This document shows positions 38,045 through 50,400 of a stretch of 64,000 nt of DNA, piece after piece. The DNA comes from Saxidomus purpurata (Eukaryota > Mollusca > Bivalvia > Venerida > Veneridae), in the NCBI GenBank assembly GCA_022818135.1, contig JAFMSR010000018.1:21998437-22062436 (forward strand), written 5' to 3'. Made by a program: the position numbers and the translations under genes. The notes beneath the pieces were generated by a model, which was not told the origin of the DNA, ran no database searches, and saw nothing but the letters and a program-made list of their open reading frames with translations. Every line of letters starts with the position of its first letter. Position 1 is the stretch's first letter.

Positions 38045-40780
38045 GGAATACCGTTTCAAGTTGGCTGATCTGGCACTATACACAGACATCGGGAAAGATA
38101 CAATCTGGTGATCAATTGACTGTTGTATTCCTTCATATAACGCCTACTACACTCATCAATAATTCAGAAATTAAAATGAATTCTCAATAATAACCCTGAC
38201 GTGCACTATTCTGCATTAATGTGTGGCATCATTGATTAACATTTAAAATTCAATTGTTTAATTTCTGAGAACTGCAACTCTGCCTTCATTGTAAATTGGC
38301 ACTTGATCAGTTTAATATTTAACATATCATTTGTTTTTCATAGAATGATTACGGTAGATTACTAGTAATTTGCATAGTTTACGCTCTGGTGTCATATAAC
38401 AGTTCCTGGAAATGTTAGAGTGAGACTCACTAAGAGGATGACTGAAAACAGTCCCAACCACAGACACAGGAAAACCAAATACCGATGGAGAGTCCCAAAG
38501 GAACGAACTTCATAAATGAGTCGGGCAGGCTGTAAATATCACATTTGTTGGAGCTGAACAGTCTTAAAAGGGAGAAGTTCAAGTGTTTGTGGTTAATCAA
38601 ATCCTTGAAAATCTAAATTTGTTTACTCAGCCAAATATTTGTTTTGGTTCAGCCTACGGTACCAAAACCTGACCTGGTTTAACCATAATTTTATCAAATA
38701 TTTGGGTTTGTCTGAGAGTGCTACAGATAAGGTAATTTTGTGTAAATCATTAAAGCTTTCCACGATGATACACACTGTCTCACTGATTTCTATGTAAAAG
38801 CCCCATATTTAGAACAAATGGAAACATTTGTACTGCTTTGATCTTACATTTTCCCCAAGATTAGGCTAATCATCGATGCAAATTTATCAACATCTGGCTT
38901 TTTAATACCACCAACAGTAATAAACATCTGTAGATTGTAGGAGCTTTTATAGTAAAAACCACAGGTCAAGGAGCTTATCTCACTTTTTAGAGAATAATGT
39001 TAAAATTTAAACAATTGTAAATTTCACTTTTGGCAGAACAATATAATTATATGGTTAATTGTTTGAATTCCAGGAGATATGGCAAGTGGGGAATTCCATT
39101 TTTATGTACAATTAAGTCTGTGGGATTATTTTAGGATCAAATTTTACATGTTTTAACCAGCAATGTGTATAAATTTAAGACCCCATACAATCCAGCAATT
39201 TTAAAAACCTGATTTATATCACTCACCAAATAGAATTATATAATAGTCCTAAATTCCAGATATAATTCTTTACTGTAGCTCCACTTTAAGTTTGTATTAA
39301 ATCTACACTGATATTAAATTCAAGTTATTAAAAGAAATCTGTTACGAAATATACAAGTATTGCACTTCCATTATAAGAACTGGCCTTACGAAAGTCCACC
39401 CCTACCTGATCATGACTCAATAATCTATAAATAGAAAAATCATTACATTGGTACCCTGAAGTTGGAATAAGATTGCTTCTAAAACCCTCTAGCCAATAGC
39501 GGATCAATCACCAACATAAAGCGTTATTCAAATACAATGTAGATGATTGGAAAGAATGGAATATTTATGTTATTTTACCACTAGACAGGTAGAAAGATCA
39601 ATACTATAAGGACAGTCATAGGAATGGACTAACTCGACTGTAACGGGACGTTAACGGATTAATTCGTGTGCCAACTCGTCCGAGAGAAAAATTCTTCAAT
39701 ACAAATGCTCCCAATGATCTGTTTAAACACTCTCTAATGTTATTGATCAGCATTCAAAGCATTACCATTCATTAGTAATAAAAATTTGCTTAAAGTGCAA
39801 ATTGAAAATTTCCATATCTATCTAAACCTGAAATCTGGGTATCTTATCACCAACTGGTTTCATGAAAGATAAGCGACTGATCTTTCCAAATATGTAACTG
39901 AAGGAAGAAAGTTAATATCAACCCACACAGCAAGTCTCCACTCGAAAATATCTGTAACAACAAGTTAAAATTTCACTTCTTATTCTCTTTTACAAAAACA
40001 AATTTTATTTTAATTAAAATGAGATTTTTGGCATAGTACAAAAATGTAGTACCTTATAACTGAAATCTCTATTCTTAATTTAAAGTTAAATAAAAGTCAA
40101 ACGGTAATTTTACTGAACACATTAGTTAGGTCTTCATACTGCTTACAGGGTGGGGGGGTGGGGTGGGGGGGGGGTGTTAAACCTTGAAATCTTGTTACCC
40201 ACAAGTAAGACTGGCATTAAGTCCTTACAATTACCTCTATTTTTATCACCCTTTTCCACATTCCTCTTACAAATTTCCTCCTTTTGCTACCAAAGCTCTG
40301 TTAAAAGAAAAGGGCCGAAAGTACTTTGAATGAACTATACTATTAAAATCTAGCCTACAAGGCAAGGCTACTGTTCAGTGTTTTTGTATTAATTAATCAG
40401 CCCTAGATTTTAATATTGGAAAACATTCATTCTGTTAATTCCTAGACAGATAACATGTACTGAACTTGTAAAAAAAAACAGCAAATAAAGTCAATCCCAG
40501 AGTACGACAGTGTTATTCTTATTATATAATACCAGAAAAATATGTTATCAGCTCTGATAATAACTTAATAACTTGGACAAAAGATATATTATATAAACAG
40601 CTTAGACTGGAAATCGGCCTTTAAATATTTGTGTAACAAAGTTTTTATTTTTCATCCAACCTTTTCAAAGTTTCTTTTATAGCTAGCATTTTGTACAATA
40701 CATTCTATGGAAGCCCTTGAGGGTCTACAATGTACTATTTATATCAGTACTTCAGACTTCAAGCATCAAACTTCAGCAAG
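38045..40780. other. Intergenic, nothing recognised except a G-tract
   Basis: No supported exon. A G-rich run of about 32 bases (40149-40180) could form a quadruplex. Confidence 0.4.
40149..40180 (+). repeat. G-rich tract
   Basis: Runs of four to ten G separated by single T bases, with four or more G-runs available for a quadruplex on the plus strand. Confidence 0.8.
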
Positions 40781-40782
40781 TA

Positions 40783-41650
40783 CCGTAATCATGTGTGTAT
40801 AACCCGCAGTTTTTTTACCAATTTTTAAATGTCCATGAAGGGGCGCGTTCTATACACCAAGACAGGACCTCAGGCAATTTTTCTCGGCTTGAAAATGTTG
40901 TTAAATCGGCGAAATGTTTACGTTTTTACGTGTGTTTACATTTTCTGACCACCTTCTTTTTGAACAGTTTTCATTGGGCGGTGCTAAAAGCTGATTACCG
41001 GTACCGGTTACCTGTCGCATATTTGTACATCATACAGCTATTTATTAAGGACGGGAATGGAAATTTTAAACTTATGACATTCTTTTTTTCTCTAATAAAC
41101 ACAATTCAATATTGTTTAATTTTTTCGGACAACGTTTATAGATGTATATGTATTAAAATCAATACGAACACTTTCTTTTAGCTTCCGCTATAATTAAATT
41201 GCTGTCAACATAAAAGTTTGTAACTTTCTGTTGTGTCTTTAATTAACAACCAATTATCGGTGATCAATACCGTTGTCGTATAATGTTACACAAACAAGCC
41301 TATTGTACTTGCAATAATCTTCACACTTTTCTCTCTAATGTGTCGATTATTAATATTATGAGATATTTGTTGTCACGTCAGAAAAGTGTTGACAATTAAG
41401 GCAAATATTTTCCACTCGAGAACACTCCTTTTGAATTAAATACCTGGTAACGGTGCCAACCGGGCTGACTATGATACGATCTCCGGGCGGAATTAATATT
41501 ATGCGAGACTATTTTCCCGCGAAAAATGACAGGATTTTCGGATATTTGCAGTGCGTATTATACATCGATATAAACGTTTTCCCGAGATTTTCGTGCCAAA
41601 TCGGGGTTGCGTGTTATACTCCCATGCGTTCTATACACACACGATTACGG
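40783..41650. mobile_element. TA-flanked TIR element (868 bp)
   Basis: The left end CCGTAATCATGTGTGTATAA and the reverse complement of the right end (CCGTAATCGTGTGTGTATAG) give inverted repeats of about 26 bp. TA flanks both sides (40781-40782, 41651-41652). GCGTTCTATACAC also occurs subterminally on both sides. An internal open frame (40795-41181) starts inside the TIR and shows no transposase motif, so the element is non-autonomous. Confidence 0.75.
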
Positions 41651-41689
41651 TACAAGCCAAGAAGCAAGAAATAAGAAGTCAGAGGTACT

Positions 41690-42108
41690 AAGGGAGCAAA
41701 AACTAAGGATGCAGGATGTCAGAAGTAAGGATATTGGATGTCAGAAATAAAGATGCTGGATGTCAGAAGTAAGGATGCTGGATGTCAGAAGTAAAGATGT
41801 TGGATGTCAGAAGTAAGGATGCTGGATGTCAGAAGTAAGGATGCTGGATGTCAGAAGTAAGGATATTGGATGTCAGAAGTACAGATATTGGATGTCAGAA
41901 GTAAGGATGCTTGATGTGAGAAGTAAGGATGTTGGATGTCAGAAGAGAGCTGGATGTCAGAAGTAAGGATGCTTAATGTGAGAAGTAAGAGAGCTAGATG
42001 TCAGAAGTACGAGAGCTGGATGTCAGAAGTAAGGATATTGGCTGTCAGAAATAAGGATGCTGGATGTCAGAAGGATGCTGGACGTCAGAAGTAAGGATGC
42101 TGGATTGC
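41690..42108 (+). repeat. 22-bp minisatellite, unit GTCAGAAGTAAGGATGCTGG
   Basis: About nineteen units of about 22 bp (unit ends GGAT) with a few truncated ones. It starts about 40 bp after the right end of the TIR element at 40783-41650. Confidence 0.9.
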
Positions 42109-42109
42109 T

Positions 42110-42270
42110 ATTCCCCTCCTCAATTCAACCCCTATTTCAAAGCTGACTTAGACTATTTTCACCTCAAAATGGTTACTGAGATATAATGTAAATGATAGTG
42201 ACTTGATGGAGCTTTTAATAAATTAAAATATTGGTTACTGAGATGTGTGCATGATAAAAGCTTTAGAAAC
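42110..42270 (+). mobile_element. Truncated family B unit
   Basis: The blocks GGTTACTGAGATATAATGTA and GGTTACTGAGATGTGTGCAT match the tandem unit of the family B element at 26416, without either terminus. Confidence 0.5.
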
Positions 42271-42439
42271 TTCAACTACGCTGCAATGGCGATACCACAA
42301 CTTGCACAAGGCACACTGGGGAGACATGACCATGGATTGTTTTACCAGATGTCAACCTGAAATTATGGTATGGCATGGAGCAGTTTGTGTCTTTAAACTT
42401 GCAAAAGAGTCAGTTCTTCAAATTTCTTAAAACAAAATC

Positions 42440-42803
42440 GAACAAAACTAGACTAGTTTTTTTAATAATGAATAGCCTTAGGAGAAAATTCAATGGGAAA
42501 GACTATGCGACCATGACCTTTGATCTACTGACCCCATAAAACTATAGTGATCATATATTTTTTAAGACCTATCATCATAAGAAGTTTGAAGATTGTTAGT
42601 CATATGGATCTCAAATTATTGAGCAGAAATTATTTTCAAAGTTCAGGTGACTGTGACCTACTGACCCCAAAACAATGGAGATCATCTACTCATTAAGACC
42701 ATTCATTCTGTACGGTTTGAAGACTCTGGGTAATATGGGTAAGTTATTGTGACAGACAGACAGGGCAAAAACAATTTGTCTCTCCCAACTTTTGGGAGAG
42801 ACG
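42440..42803 (+). mobile_element. Dispersed element family F (3' part)
   Basis: Two diverged units carry TGACC-TTTGATCTACTGACCCC and CTGTGACCTACTGACCCC. They are followed by GACAGACAGACAGG and a strong 3' hairpin, GTCTCTCCC-AACTTTT-GGGAGAGAC (42778-42802). This is the same unit/microsatellite/hairpin order as the other families; a 5' end was not found. Confidence 0.6.
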
Positions 42804-43094
42804 TAACTATCATGTTTCCATATTTTGTTATCTTTAACACCTTTATACCATGTAACAGTATGTCACTGAACTGTGGCGCCAGTGACCATCAGGTAACTTA
42901 ATTACTATCAATTATTAGGTGAAAGTACTTTCCTTAAAGCAGCAAGATAAATACGATTGTATGATATGTCAATATCCCTGAAAGCCTTGCTGCTTAATTA
43001 TGATACATTGGTGCCTTTGTTTACAAAGACTTATTTTTTTAGAAGAATATACCATTCCTTTATTTCAAGTTATCAAACATGTAAGAAATAAAAC

Positions 43095-43610
43095 TGTCAC
43101 AAAATACGCCTGTCAGAAGTTGGAGGAAGATTGAGTGGTGAAAGTATTTATTTGTTATTGTTAAAATGATTACGATTCATGTTGGGACATGGGTGAAAAT
43201 TATTTGTCAAATTTTAGCAATTAAAGGGCCATAAATTTTGATAAAAACTGTTCAGCAATTTAAATGCCATAACTGCAGTGACTGCAGTATGTAGCTTGGC
43301 CGGGATATTGGGCCCATAAACATTCTGGTCAAACTAGGTCAAGATTGTGTGAAAATTTTGTGAGTTAGACAGCAGACAAGGCTAATATCTATTAAGTTTG
43401 GATAATCCAAAGGCCATAATATAGAAATATCAGGGTGAATTGGCTGGTTATTCATATTGAACTTGGCCTAGATATCATGCCCACAAACATTTTGACCAAG
43501 TTTGGTGAAAATCGAACGAAAATTGTTTGACTTAGACATGTAAGAGAGCGAGGACAATGTTTGTTGATATTGCTGTCTGCTGCTACAGGTGTTCCAGCAA
43601 TATAATATCC
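43095..43610 (+). mobile_element. Dispersed element family E, copy 2 (degraded)
   Basis: ACTGTCACAAAATACGCCTGTCAGAAG, GATATCATGCCCACAAACAT, TTTGGTGAAAATC and CTACAGGTGTTCC follow in the same order as at 22231-22712. The 3' CTTCGGGC is lost. Confidence 0.6.
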
Positions 43611-43619
43611 CTTCTATTT

Positions 43620-46000
43620 ACATTCTCCATAGCAGAGGTCCCATTTATGTGGGATAAACAATTAAAGTTTATTCCCAAAGATATCAGAGAGCAGCCTATA
43701 CTTGGATATTAGAGTGATTTGCCGGAAGTCAATGAACATGGTGTGAATGTATTGATCGCTCAATATGCCGAGTCACTTGACCGCCAAATTAGAATCAGGG
43801 TTGACTCAGTATCTGTAAGCTGCACCATTTTGACAAGTGTGTACACGTAGTTAAAAAGGGTTTTTTAACTTATGTTTACTATTTACAAGTGAAACATACA
43901 CACATTAGGCATCAATTCAGGGTTGGCAAATAAGCGGGAAATACTAGTATTTACCAGGATGGCGGGAAATACAGGGAATTAATGGGAAATACATTGTACA
44001 GGTATTTCCCAGAAACTGTTCGGAAATATTAGTCAGCATTACTATCCTTATCAAAAATCATGAGAATAAAAGTTTACTCTTACTAGGTAGATGTTCCATT
44101 AATTTGAAAAATAATAACAAAATTATTGAAAATACCTACAATAGTCATATTGCTTTTCCAAAAAAAAATCTTTTAACACACGTTTTTTTAAAGAATGCTA
44201 ATAATCCGACGACGATTCCACGATTTGCATAAAACGCTGGTCACTACTCATCGCGCTCTGCAATACACCCTTTGACAGCTGATAAATTTGAAGGCGTCGC
44301 CCATTATGCACTCTCATCCAATCAGAACCTCAAAGGTTTCCGTGATCGCATGGGTACCGGACAGTCAATGTGTAACTTTCATTTGGCGCTGTTACAAAAA
44401 CATAAAATCTTTTAATTTTGTTAAACTTTAATAAGCAGCATGTTTGGAGCGTAGTGACTTGTTTGATGGTTGATTATCGACTAATCATCGCTGTTTGAAA
44501 AGTTTACGATTCATCGCTAACTACCTTCCGAGTAATTTACCTAGTGATAATTAACAGAAACTTGTGTCAACACGTAAGTTTTGTCACTTGATTGACTGTA
44601 CACAATACTAGTACTTGTTCAACATCGATATCACATGTCAGGGTATTGACCTAGTCTCAATAATTCGACTCCAAACGCAGACCCATTTCACATACGGACA
44701 TTTTATAGTTATATGCGCTTTTACAGAGGCTGGATAGCGCCTAGCAAAAATTATACGATATTCACCCGTTGAGTACAATTATTTGGACTAGGTATTGACC
44801 ATATATATAGGTTAGTATGTTGTGAACCCTGTAGTTTTTTTTCCAAAATTTTAATTTACCCGGAGACTTTAGTGTTTTTGAGCTTCGCAGGGGCGCCAGT
44901 TTAGGATCTAAGTAACAGTAGAACCTGGCGAATATCGGAAGAACGGCAGGTAATGATGGCACTGCGAGACATTTCTATTTGTTCGCCTTGACATTATCTT
45001 GCCATTTCAAACAGTAATGATGGAGGCACATCAGTTTATATAACAGAATATGATAAAATATAACAGTTTGCAATCAAGTTAAAACAAACTCGGACACTGA
45101 TGAAACATAGCTAAACTGTAAATGTCGCGAAAACTGGTTGGATTGGGAAATTTGCTGTGCGTCGTGGCATTTACAATGAAAAAACAGCCTGAAGCTGGTG
45201 TAGTTCTTATCTGCCATTGGTTGTGTTCTTCAGAATTTACATTTATATTTTATAAAATTTCAAGGCTTACCTGTTTTTATTACAAAATAGTTGACATTCT
45301 TCTACTTTTTTACCGGTGACTGTGTCACTACTGATACTATGCAGCAATCTGATTGGCTGAATATAATTACTCATTCAGGTGTGACAGCGGTGTAAAGGTA
45401 AACAATTTCTCAGATGATATCCCCTTTGTACATGTGTTTTGCAGACTAAAATTAATTGTAAAAGATTTGATTCATCACCATACACTGATGACAGTCTAGA
45501 CGATGATAATTTTACCACGTATCTGAAACTGATAAACTTCATCAGGCACTTGCTGGACATGATGTGTAGGTTAACTTTGGATATGATTAATTGGCACTTG
45601 AACAGTTGATTAATCATTACTAAAACTGTAAAAGTAACACAATAGCTCATTAGCTGTGACATTGTGTGTAATTATATAGACATTGTCCAACTTTTATATG
45701 CTATGAATTAGTCAGAATTAGTGTGTCTATAAAGTGTTGAAACACCATATTAAATTAACTGTTAAAGAAGTTTTTTAACAATACATGTATATACTTTGTT
45801 GCTTAATTATCAGATTATGACAGTGTTCATTTCCAAAATATTGTAAGTCAGGTTTAAAAAAATTCTATTGCCGAGTTCACTTATTCATGTATTCTTGATT
45901 GCAAAATAAGTTTTACGACTTCAGTTAATCACCCATGAAACCTACTCCGCATGGAATTCATCTTGAAGCTGAAAAGGCAATGTAGTATGTGTTATGTCTT
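43620..46000. other. Intergenic; promoter-like patch near 44.2-44.6 kb
   Basis: No supported coding exon. Between 44200 and 44580 the sequence is richer in CpG than its surroundings and has a CCAAT box in ATCCAATCAG (about 44328). A good splice donor, AACAC|GTAAGT, lies near 44573. It could be a distal promoter and 5' UTR exon for GTPBP3, whose ATG lies 2.8 kb further; this is inference only. Confidence 0.25.
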
Positions 46001-46004
46001 AGGA

Positions 46005-46085
46005 CACTAAGGCACTGGTGGGGATCGAACCATAAACCCTTTGATTCTGTGGTGAACACACTGCCACTGAGCTATAACAGCTCCA
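46005..46085 (-). mobile_element. tRNA-derived SINE head
   Basis: On the minus strand TATAGCTCAGTGGCAGTGTG and GGTTCGATCCCCACCAGTG form a convincing A-box/B-box pair. The acceptor ends do not pair, so a functional tRNA is unlikely. Confidence 0.6.
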
Positions 46086-47407
46086 TATAAAGAGAATAAA
46101 CATATTAATAACTTACTTGTTAGTAGGGGGCACTTTCCCAAGGAGAAATGCCTGATGATGAGTCTAGTGAAAATAGTCTTAAGTCACCTGTTTAGGCATT
46201 TGATAAATTATCAAATGCTGACATGTTAACAATTTGAATAGGTAATGGTCGTACAAGATCATGGACAGTGCAGTTAGACACTGGCATGGCACATTCATTC
46301 CATAGCCATGATGATGTGTTTTGGAGTTGAAGAGGTGGCATTGTTGCATTTCCAGATAGCCTTGACCTAATTTTGAACTCCATTTTAATGTTGGTGAACA
46401 GTGGCCATAGAGACCTAAAAACACAAAGACATATTTTGACATTTCTGGTAGAAGAAGATCCTTGGGTGTTCAGACAAGATTATTCCAGCACGGACATATT
46501 CCTGAGTTGAACCTTTAGTAAGCTAAAAGAGAACAATTTCTTTACATTAGAGCTACATTGTAGAAGTTTAGGATTCTTTCAGGATTAAATTGCACAAGCA
46601 AAGAATGGCCTTGTTTCTCAGTGAGCATAGTAATCCACTTGGCTCCCTATGATAGGATGCCACTTTGTCGCAATGTGAAAGGCGGTAGAAGCAGCTATGA
46701 ATGTTTTGATCAGGCATTCAGTTAGAATCTAATTATCTTACACCTCTGGCCACATATACGTGGCTACAGATCAAGTTACAAGTAAATGTTTTACGTAATT
46801 CACTGTGTATTGAACCTGAGTAATGAAATGTATTCTATTTTCCTATTATCTTTATTAAATTCTGAAAACGTAATAAAATACACATGACAAAATGTACATC
46901 CAGATAAAAATACATTTTGTATTTATAATGTCAATGCTTTAAAGACGTCCAACATTTTCTAAAGGGAACAGGCTTCAGATTGCAGCAGGGCCTGATAATG
47001 CTATAGCCAAGTAATGCTGTTACCTCAGCATCATATCAAATGTAACTTAAAATTATGTCTGTCAAAATGTAGAACACAATTGTACTCAACATGTACAATA
47101 AATGCTCTTTCTTTACTTTAAGTAGAATGTCAAGATGACGAAAGGGCTGAGTCTCGGATCATACGAAGAGTTGGAGGACAAGTACCTGCTAAGCTGATGG
47201 GTTTGACCAAGGAAAGATAATGACCCTTTTACTAAAAGTGTGAATAGAAAACCAAGGATGAAATCAGGAGAGGAGAATAATTCAGTATATTACAGACAAA
47301 ACTTTGACAAGAAAATGTGATTTTCCACCAAGTTAGATAAGATCTGATATAAGTGTGCATTTTCTCACCCATCTATTACCTATATCTAGTCAGAGATAGT
47401 TTCGAAA

Positions 47408-50400
47408 ATGTGTACTAGAGCACATGTTTTAACTTACTTGAAAACTTTAAGGGTTGTAACTGACCATCTTTCTAAGAGTAGGTGTAGAATAAATTTGAAA
47501 CCATTTTCTACCAAAGTTGTCATTTCGAACAAATGGGCATCAGAGTTTCACACGCTACACTGCAAGAGTGTCAAGAGGAACCTGGCAGTTTGTTCAACAG
47601 GGAAGCAGTACTCTAGTTACACCAATGAGAACAAGTTTGTTACATCGGGCTCAACAATATTTTCACTGTCATCGGGACATGGAAAATGTGGAGTAGCGGT
47701 GGTAAGGATATCCGGGCCCCATGCTTTACACGCTTTGAAATCTATTGGGAAATTCAAGCAGGCACCAGTATCGAGGGAGGCAATTCTACGACAGCTGATA
47801 GATCCGGAAACTGGAGTCGTCATTGACATGGGGATTGTTATACTATTTCAAGGTAATTCATGTTACATGATAAAGGTCGATTGAAGAGTAGATGGTAATT
47901 ATTTCTTAAGATTTTTTTAAAGAAAATGCATTAAGGACTTCAATTTTCTTAATTTTAAAGTAATTTTGTGTACTGCTGCTTCTTTACTGATTTTTTTCTA
48001 CTTTTGATAAAAAATTTACTTTATCTTTTTTTTGCAGAAAAATCTGTAAGTTGTCTTGTAAAAGCATAATGCGTTATACATGTAGAAATGCAGCAAATGA
48101 ATTTGGCTTTCAAATTAATGGCCTTGCAATTAGTTTCAAGAAAACTGAATTTAATCACACAAAAGTGCTCTAAAAAGTGTCAAAATTTCGTACTTTTAGG
48201 TCCACAGAGTTTTACAGGAGAAGACTGTGTTGAGTTTCAAGTACACGGAGGCCCAGCTGTGGTTTCTGCTTTACTTTCAGCATTGCATAAAATACCTGGC
48301 TGCAGACAGGCAGATCCTGGTGAATTCACAAAACGGTAAAACTGTTCACTGCTATGTTAACTCTGGCCCTGCTACATGTAGGTTTGAGAGTTCTGCCTTT
48401 GCAGAGGACTTTGCCTTTGAAAAGATTTGTCTTTGTTAAGGCTGGCTTTTGCAGAGAACTTTGCCTTTTGCAGAGAACTTTTCATTTGGAAAGGTTTCGT
48501 CTTTGTAGAGGTTGGCTTTTCTAGAGGTGTCTGCCTTTTGCAGACAACTGCCTATAGAAAGGTTTTTGTCTCTGTGAAGGTTGGCATTTTCAGAAGCTTT
48601 TAACTTTGCAGAGATTTTGCCTAAATACAGATCTTTGCCTTTGTATGCTAGTTACCTTTGTATAGATTATTGCCAGTGCAAAGGTTTTTGCCTGTGTAAC
48701 TATCAATAGTAAATAAAAAGATGTAAGTCAGTTTTTCTAAAAACTAGCATTTACTTAAATATATACTGGTAAGGATATTTTTTTGTATATAGTTTTGCCT
48801 TTGTAAAATAAATGTGTCGTAAATGGTCTCAAAAATATTTGTGTACTATTTGAATGTATTTAAAACATAAGTAAAACTTTGGTTTCTGTAAAATAGAGCT
48901 TTCTTGAATGGAAAGATGGACTTAACTGAAGTGGAGGGTTTAGGTGATCTGATACATGCAGAGACCGAGGTTCAGCGTAGACAAGCACTGAGACAGATGG
49001 ACGGAGACCTCAGTAAACTTTACAGCAAGTGGAGGACACAGTTCATAAAGGTTTTAACACTGTTAATAAGCCCCTCCTTTAATTTGAACATCTGTTACTA
49101 TTTTTGGACCAGAACATTTGGGCAAATACTTTTAATGTGTGCAGATATTTATAATTTGGGTAAATTTAGTTACTGTCTCGATTGTCAGCATGTACAGGTT
49201 GTAGCGTTTAGTGACTCTAAGGGAAAGGCAGAGGAGGCCTGATAATTGCAGAAATGTAAAAAACTCTTTAGATTGCTCGCTCATACACACAGCATATTTG
49301 TTCTAGATCTTATCTTCAATTTTGTGTTTAGATATAAGTATTAGGTGAAACATTACAGACAGAAAATACTAAATTTATTTAACAATGGTGGTCTGATCAA
49401 ATTTTAAATTAATAATTTAACAGGCTGACATCTATACAGAATTTTTTTTACTATGCAGTCAGATAAGGGATACATGTACAATTGCCACAGATGGCTGCTT
49501 AATACAAGCAAACTTTAATTAAGAACTTAGCTTAAAGTTCGCCTCCATGGTCGAGTGGTTAGTGTCATTGACTTGAAGTCACTGTAACCTCTCATAGATT
49601 TAGGGCCATGGGTTCAAGCCCTGCTACGGACCATGACTCTTTTATGTGTGAAAGTTGGCAGTTTCTTACGGATGATAGGAGTCTAGTGCTGTTTCTTCCT
49701 AGTAAAGATGGTTAAGTTAACTGCCTGCCTTTTAAAATGACCAAAATACTGTTGGAAGGGGCGTAAAACTCCTACAACAACAACTTAGCTAAAAATTGAC
49801 AGTTTTGGGTATAATACAAAATGTAATACAGGCTGCTGTATGCAGGTGGTTATTAACTCAAGGTGACAGGTTTCAAAGTTAATGTTCAGCTAGAGTCATA
49901 AAGTAGTATTATATAACTGTGGGTCGATGGTTGTAAAGCTTCATTGTCAGTTTTGTTCCAATAGCAAAGAAAATGGTGAATATATGTGTTTTTTTTCTAT
50001 CTTTCAGTGTACTGCTGATCTTGAAGCATTTATTGACTTTAGTGAAGACCAGAATATAGAAGAAGATATTATACTACAAGGTAAGCTTTTGAAATTTCTA
50101 ACAAATTTTGTATTTTTCATTTAACTATTTATTTTAACAGTACTTGAGTATGTCAGTTCAGTTGTCTGTAATTCTTTTTACACTTTATAATTTCACTCAA
50201 TTTCCTGATGACATTTATTTCAAATACGAAATTGATAAAACAGCATACAGAAGAAGCTGACCATCTGCCTTTGGCAGCCAGTCTTATTATAAGCCATACA
50301 GTTATCATCAGTTATTGTGTCCAAGGACTACTTTTGTTTTATCCCTCAGTGGCTAGTTAACACAGTTATCACTGTATTTTGAAGAACAAGAACTTGCATG

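Noticed and set aside
40795..41181. 128-codon frame inside the TIR element as a possible transposase
   Set aside because: It begins within the terminal repeat and has no DDE/HTH-like motif; treated as a chance frame in a non-autonomous element.
4256..42108. CRISPR array or other prokaryotic defence system
   Set aside because: The tandem arrays have no unique spacers between repeats, and the genes have spliceosomal introns; the DNA is animal nuclear.
43917..44060. CAGGGTTGGCAAA as a hAT-type left terminus, with repeated GGGAAATAC words
   Set aside because: No matching right terminus or 8-bp target duplication was found, so a hAT element cannot be claimed.
46005..46085. Functional tRNA gene on the minus strand
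   Set aside because: A and B boxes are good, but the acceptor stem does not pair; SINE head preferred. The same applies to 10205, 26170 and 32762.
46179..46442. Two overlapping minus-strand frames (63 and 87 codons) as a transposon or retroelement remnant
   Set aside because: Some resemblance to element-derived coding sequence was suspected, but no diagnostic motif could be named.
47130..47195. Short ATG frame reading MTKGLSLGSYEELEDKYLLS upstream of GTPBP3
   Set aside because: It stops after 20 codons, has no recognisable similarity and no clear donor to continue. It could be an upstream ORF in the 5' UTR, but the transcript is not established.
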